Of a stretch of DNA of 64,000 nt, positions 61,396 to 64,000 are shown one piece after another. Each line of letters opens with the position of its first letter. Positions within the stretch are counted from its first letter, which is position 1. A model generated the notes under the pieces. That model ran no database searches and was not told where the DNA came from. It saw only the letters and a list, made by a program, of their open reading frames with translations. Both the position numbers and the translations under genes were made by a program. The stretch comes from Mallotus nudiflorus (taxonomy: Eukaryota; Streptophyta; Magnoliopsida; Malpighiales; Euphorbiaceae), in assembly GCA_947683625.1 (NCBI GenBank), contig CANTUR010000285.1:1736001-1800000 (forward strand), written 5' to 3'.

Positions 61396-61812
61396 GTTTT
61401 CATGATCCCTCTATTTTTTTTTTTTTTTTTTGCTTCAAGTTGTCTTTCATCAGTGGTGTTTCATTCTATTATGCCGTCCATTTACTATTCTAGAACAGTA
61501 ACATTAGTATGCTCTGTAAACATTAGTTGTATGCGTAGATACAGACATGCAGGTATGTACAGATCAACTTTTGGTTAGATTTCTTTCACCAAGAGACTCC
61601 ATGGCCAATGCATTTTTCATTTTTCTAGGCTCACATTGAACATTGCTGATTATTTAGATTGGGTTCATTTACTTCACTGACAAGGGCCACAATGTTCTAT
61701 AATAGGTGGTTTTTGTCCACAAAAAGAACCGAAATGTTAAATTGTTTTGTGTAATCAGAGTACAAAAGCACAGAAATATGAACTGATTTTTTTCGTAATT
61801 TCATCAAGTTTT

Positions 61813-61857
61813 TTAGCGTGTGTGTATATATATTTATATATATATATATATATATAC
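61813..61857. repeat. (TA)n/(TG)n microsatellite next to element D
   Basis: A short (GT)n run (tgtgtgtatata) passes into (TA)n just left of the inferred LTR, within the intron after exon 33. Confidence 0.7.
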
Positions 61858-61875
61858 AAATCAGTGTGATCATTT

Positions 61876-61978
61876 TGTTAGAGCCTTACAGTCGGATTAT
61901 CAGACTGTAACATACACAGCCTATACAACCTGCAACATGTCAGACTGTAACATACTGTAACATACACAGCCTGTAACA
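61876..61978 (-). repeat. Candidate 103-bp LTR of element D
   Basis: On the minus strand it begins TGTTACAGGC directly after the polypurine tract and ends GGCTCTAACA. It contains three partial repeats of a ctgtaacatacacagcct phrase. The left end is inferred from the TG/CA pairing, because the other LTR is not available to confirm it. Confidence 0.6.
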
Positions 61979-61982
61979 CTTC

Positions 61983-63985
61983 CTCTCAAGCTGGAGCATA
62001 TATGTTGATCATGTCCAGCTTGTTACAAAGATAATCGATCTGAATCCCATTAAGAGCTTTCGTAAAGATATCCTTCAATTGTTCTCTAGTCTTCACATAC
62101 CCTGTAGAAATCAAGCCTTGCTGAATTTTTTCACGAACAAAGTGACAATCAATCTCAATGTGTTTGGTTTGCTCATGAAAGACTGGATTAGACGCAACAT
62201 GAATTGTAGCTTGGTTGTCACACCATAATTTGGCTGACATTGAGACCTTAAGACCCACTTCACTAAGAAGTTGATGCACCCACATTATTTCACAAGTAGA
62301 CTAGGCCATAGTCCTGTATTCAAATTTTGCATTTGATCAAGAAACTTCATTTTGTTTCTTGCTTTTCCATGAAACCAAATTACCTTTAACAATGACACAA
62401 TATGCTGAAATGGATCTTCGATCTTCCTTATATCCTACCCAATCAACGTCTGAAAAACATTTAATTCTAGTATAATGATAATTGCCATACAAAATGCCAC
62501 ATCCAGGAACTCCTTTTAAATAGCCCAAAATTTAATCTACTGCTTGTCAGTGATCAATAGTTGGAAATGACATACACTGGTTAACCACACTAACTGAATA
62601 TGCAATATCTGGACGGGTCACAGTAAAATAATTCAGCTTCCCGACCAATCTTCTATATCTCTTAGGATCTTCAAACAATTCACCATCTTTTGTAAGTTTT
62701 AAATTAGGAACTATTCGTGTATTAAATGGTTTAGCTCCCAATTTTCCTATTTCATATAGTAAGTCCAGTACATACTTCCTTTAAGATAAGAAGATTACTT
62801 TCTTACTCTTGGTCACTTCAACTCCCAAAAAATATCTCAGCATTCCCAAATCTTTAGTATGAAATTGAGTATGGAGAAAGGATTTAAGAGATGAAATCGA
62901 TGTAGTGTCGCTACCAGTGATTACAATGTCGTTCATATAGACGACTAATAGAATGATGCCATCATCAGATTTCGTATAGAAAATAAAATGATCAAATTTA
63001 CTCTTTTGCATGCCAAACTTCTCAATAGCCTGATTAAACTTGCCAAACCAGGCACAGGGACTTCGTTTTAAGCCGTGCAAAGACTTACGAAGACGACATA
63101 CTTTCCCATACTCCCCCTGAGCAACAAAACCAGGTGGTTGCTCCATATAGACTTCCTCTTGATGATCGCCATAAAGAAAGACATTTTTGATATTTAACTG
63201 ATGCAAAAGCTAATGATGAGTAGCTGCCATAGAAATAAAAAGTCTGATAGAAGTAAGTTTAGCAACAGGAGAAAATTTATCAAAATAATCCACTCTATGT
63301 CTTAGTGTATCATTTAGCAACAAGTCGAGCTTTCAATCTGGTAACAGATCCATCAGAATGAACTTTCACTGAAAAAACCCATTTACATCCAATAGCTTCT
63401 TTTCCTGCAGGTAAATTTTCCAAGGTCCAAGTACCACTAACATCCAAAGCATTCATCTCCTTAATCATTGCATTACACCAGCTAAAATGCGCTAAAGTTT
63501 CATGAATAGTTTTAGGGATAGAAACGGAATCGAGAGAGGCAATAAAAGAACAAGAAGATGACAAAGGGTTATAGGAAACAAAAGAAGAAACAAAATAGGT
63601 GCGTTTACCTTTACGGAGAGCGATGAGAAGATTGTCACTTGGAACCAGATATGATGATGAAGAAACTAGTTTATCAGGACATGGAGCAGAAGGATCAGGA
63701 ACAAGTGTAGCATCAGTAACAGGAGGTTGTGTCCATCGGGAATAGGTTTGTATGATAGCAGGCTTAACAGGAGCTGAATGAGGAAAAGTAATAGTATAGA
63801 CTAACAAATCATCCTCCTCCCCCTGACTTGGAAGACCTGAAGATGAACGAAACGATGTATGTTCCAAAAACATAACATTAGCTGACACAAGATACTTATT
63901 CATACTAGGACAATAACACCTATATCCCTTTTGCACACAGGAATATCCAAGAAAAATACACTTCAAAGATTTTGGATCGAGTTTG
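61983..63985 (-). pseudogene. Element D pol remnant (integrase tail, RT, RNase H)
   Basis: In transcription order: the integrase C-terminal part (KCIFLGYSCVQKGYRCY), a Ser/Pro-rich linker, RT start AIGCKWVFSVKVHSDGS and RLKARLVAK with a stop at 63310. RT continues as NIKNVFLYGDHQEEVYMEQ and LHGLKRSPCAWF, with the catalytic box YMND (Asn codon 62931-62933) in place of YVDD. Then come RYFLGVEV, YRRLVGKLNY, RPDIAYSVS and VDWVGYKEDRRSISAYCV. The copia end is WCDNQATIHVASNPVFHEQTKHIEID... to the stop at 61986. Frameshifts and stops at 63307, 62778 and 62535 disable it. Confidence 0.9.
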
Positions 63986-64000
63986 GTAATATGAGGGCGG

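Larger units (their letters stand above)
61876..64000 (-). mobile_element. Ty1/copia retrotransposon (element D), antisense, runs off the window
   Basis: Its 3' end (left side here) is a short LTR at 61876-61978 preceded on the minus strand by a GAGAGGAAG polypurine tract. RNase H, RT and integrase tail follow up to 64000. It lies just after exon 33 of the TARBP1-like gene, so it is most likely an intron insertion in the opposite orientation. Its other LTR is outside the window. Flank CATTT (61871-61875) is the candidate left target-site duplication. Confidence 0.88.

Noticed and set aside
1..64000. CRISPR arrays, operons, riboswitches or bacterial-type systems
   Set aside because: No regularly spaced direct repeats with unique spacers and no polycistronic coding. 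The sequence is plainly plant nuclear DNA.

Overview
This is a 64-kb piece of nuclear DNA from a flowering plant, almost certainly a eudicot. It is very AT-rich and has spliced genes with GT-AG introns, decayed Ty1/copia and Ty3/gypsy retrotransposons, and a plant-type purine-catabolism gene. No bacterial or organellar features are present. The species cannot be named from the sequence.

The left half (about 1.8-30.2 kb) is a graveyard of nested transposons. A Ty1/copia element (A, 1865-15305, target-site duplication TACTT) was hit by at least three later insertions: an unidentified ~1.39-kb piece (4222-5608), a gypsy solo LTR (5968-11988, duplication GTTTT) that itself holds an inverted solo LTR of the same family (7929-11057), and a Maximus/SIRE-like copia solo LTR inside A's own 3' LTR (13872-15196). 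A second copia element (B, LTR to 17422, gag-pol 17460-22576) follows. It has a promoter-like block and an extra third ORF with an Athila-ORF1-like look (23224-24020). B is cut off by a chimeric gypsy block: an inverted LTR fragment (24021-26095) joined to an integrase tail plus 3' LTR (26096-30192).

The middle (30.2-35.2 kb) holds AT-rich duplications, a universal stress protein pseudogene (31941-32717), an unrecognised minus-strand series of repeated exon-like cassettes (33327-34185), a decayed tRNA-Ala copy (34267-34339) and purine-rich low-complexity DNA.

The right half holds two genuine host genes in head-to-head arrangement, separated by 421 bp. On the minus strand is (S)-ureidoglycine aminohydrolase (UGLYAH), whose 13 coding exons were all resolved to a 300-residue protein with its four metal ligands. 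On the plus strand is a very large TARBP1/Trm3-like tRNA (guanosine-18) 2'-O-methyltransferase. Its first 33 coding exons (1758 codons) are in the window, and the reading stops just inside the SpoU domain. After exon 33 lies a third copia element (D, 61876 to the window end) in antisense orientation, presumably inside an intron.

The most unusual signal is in the B-family retrotransposon regulatory DNA. It is an array of 14-bp imperfect palindromes whose centres lie about 21 and 62 bp apart (about 2 and 6 helical turns). The spacing recurs in the block before the extra ORF. A similar layout with a different palindrome word occurs in the related solo LTR at 13872-15196.
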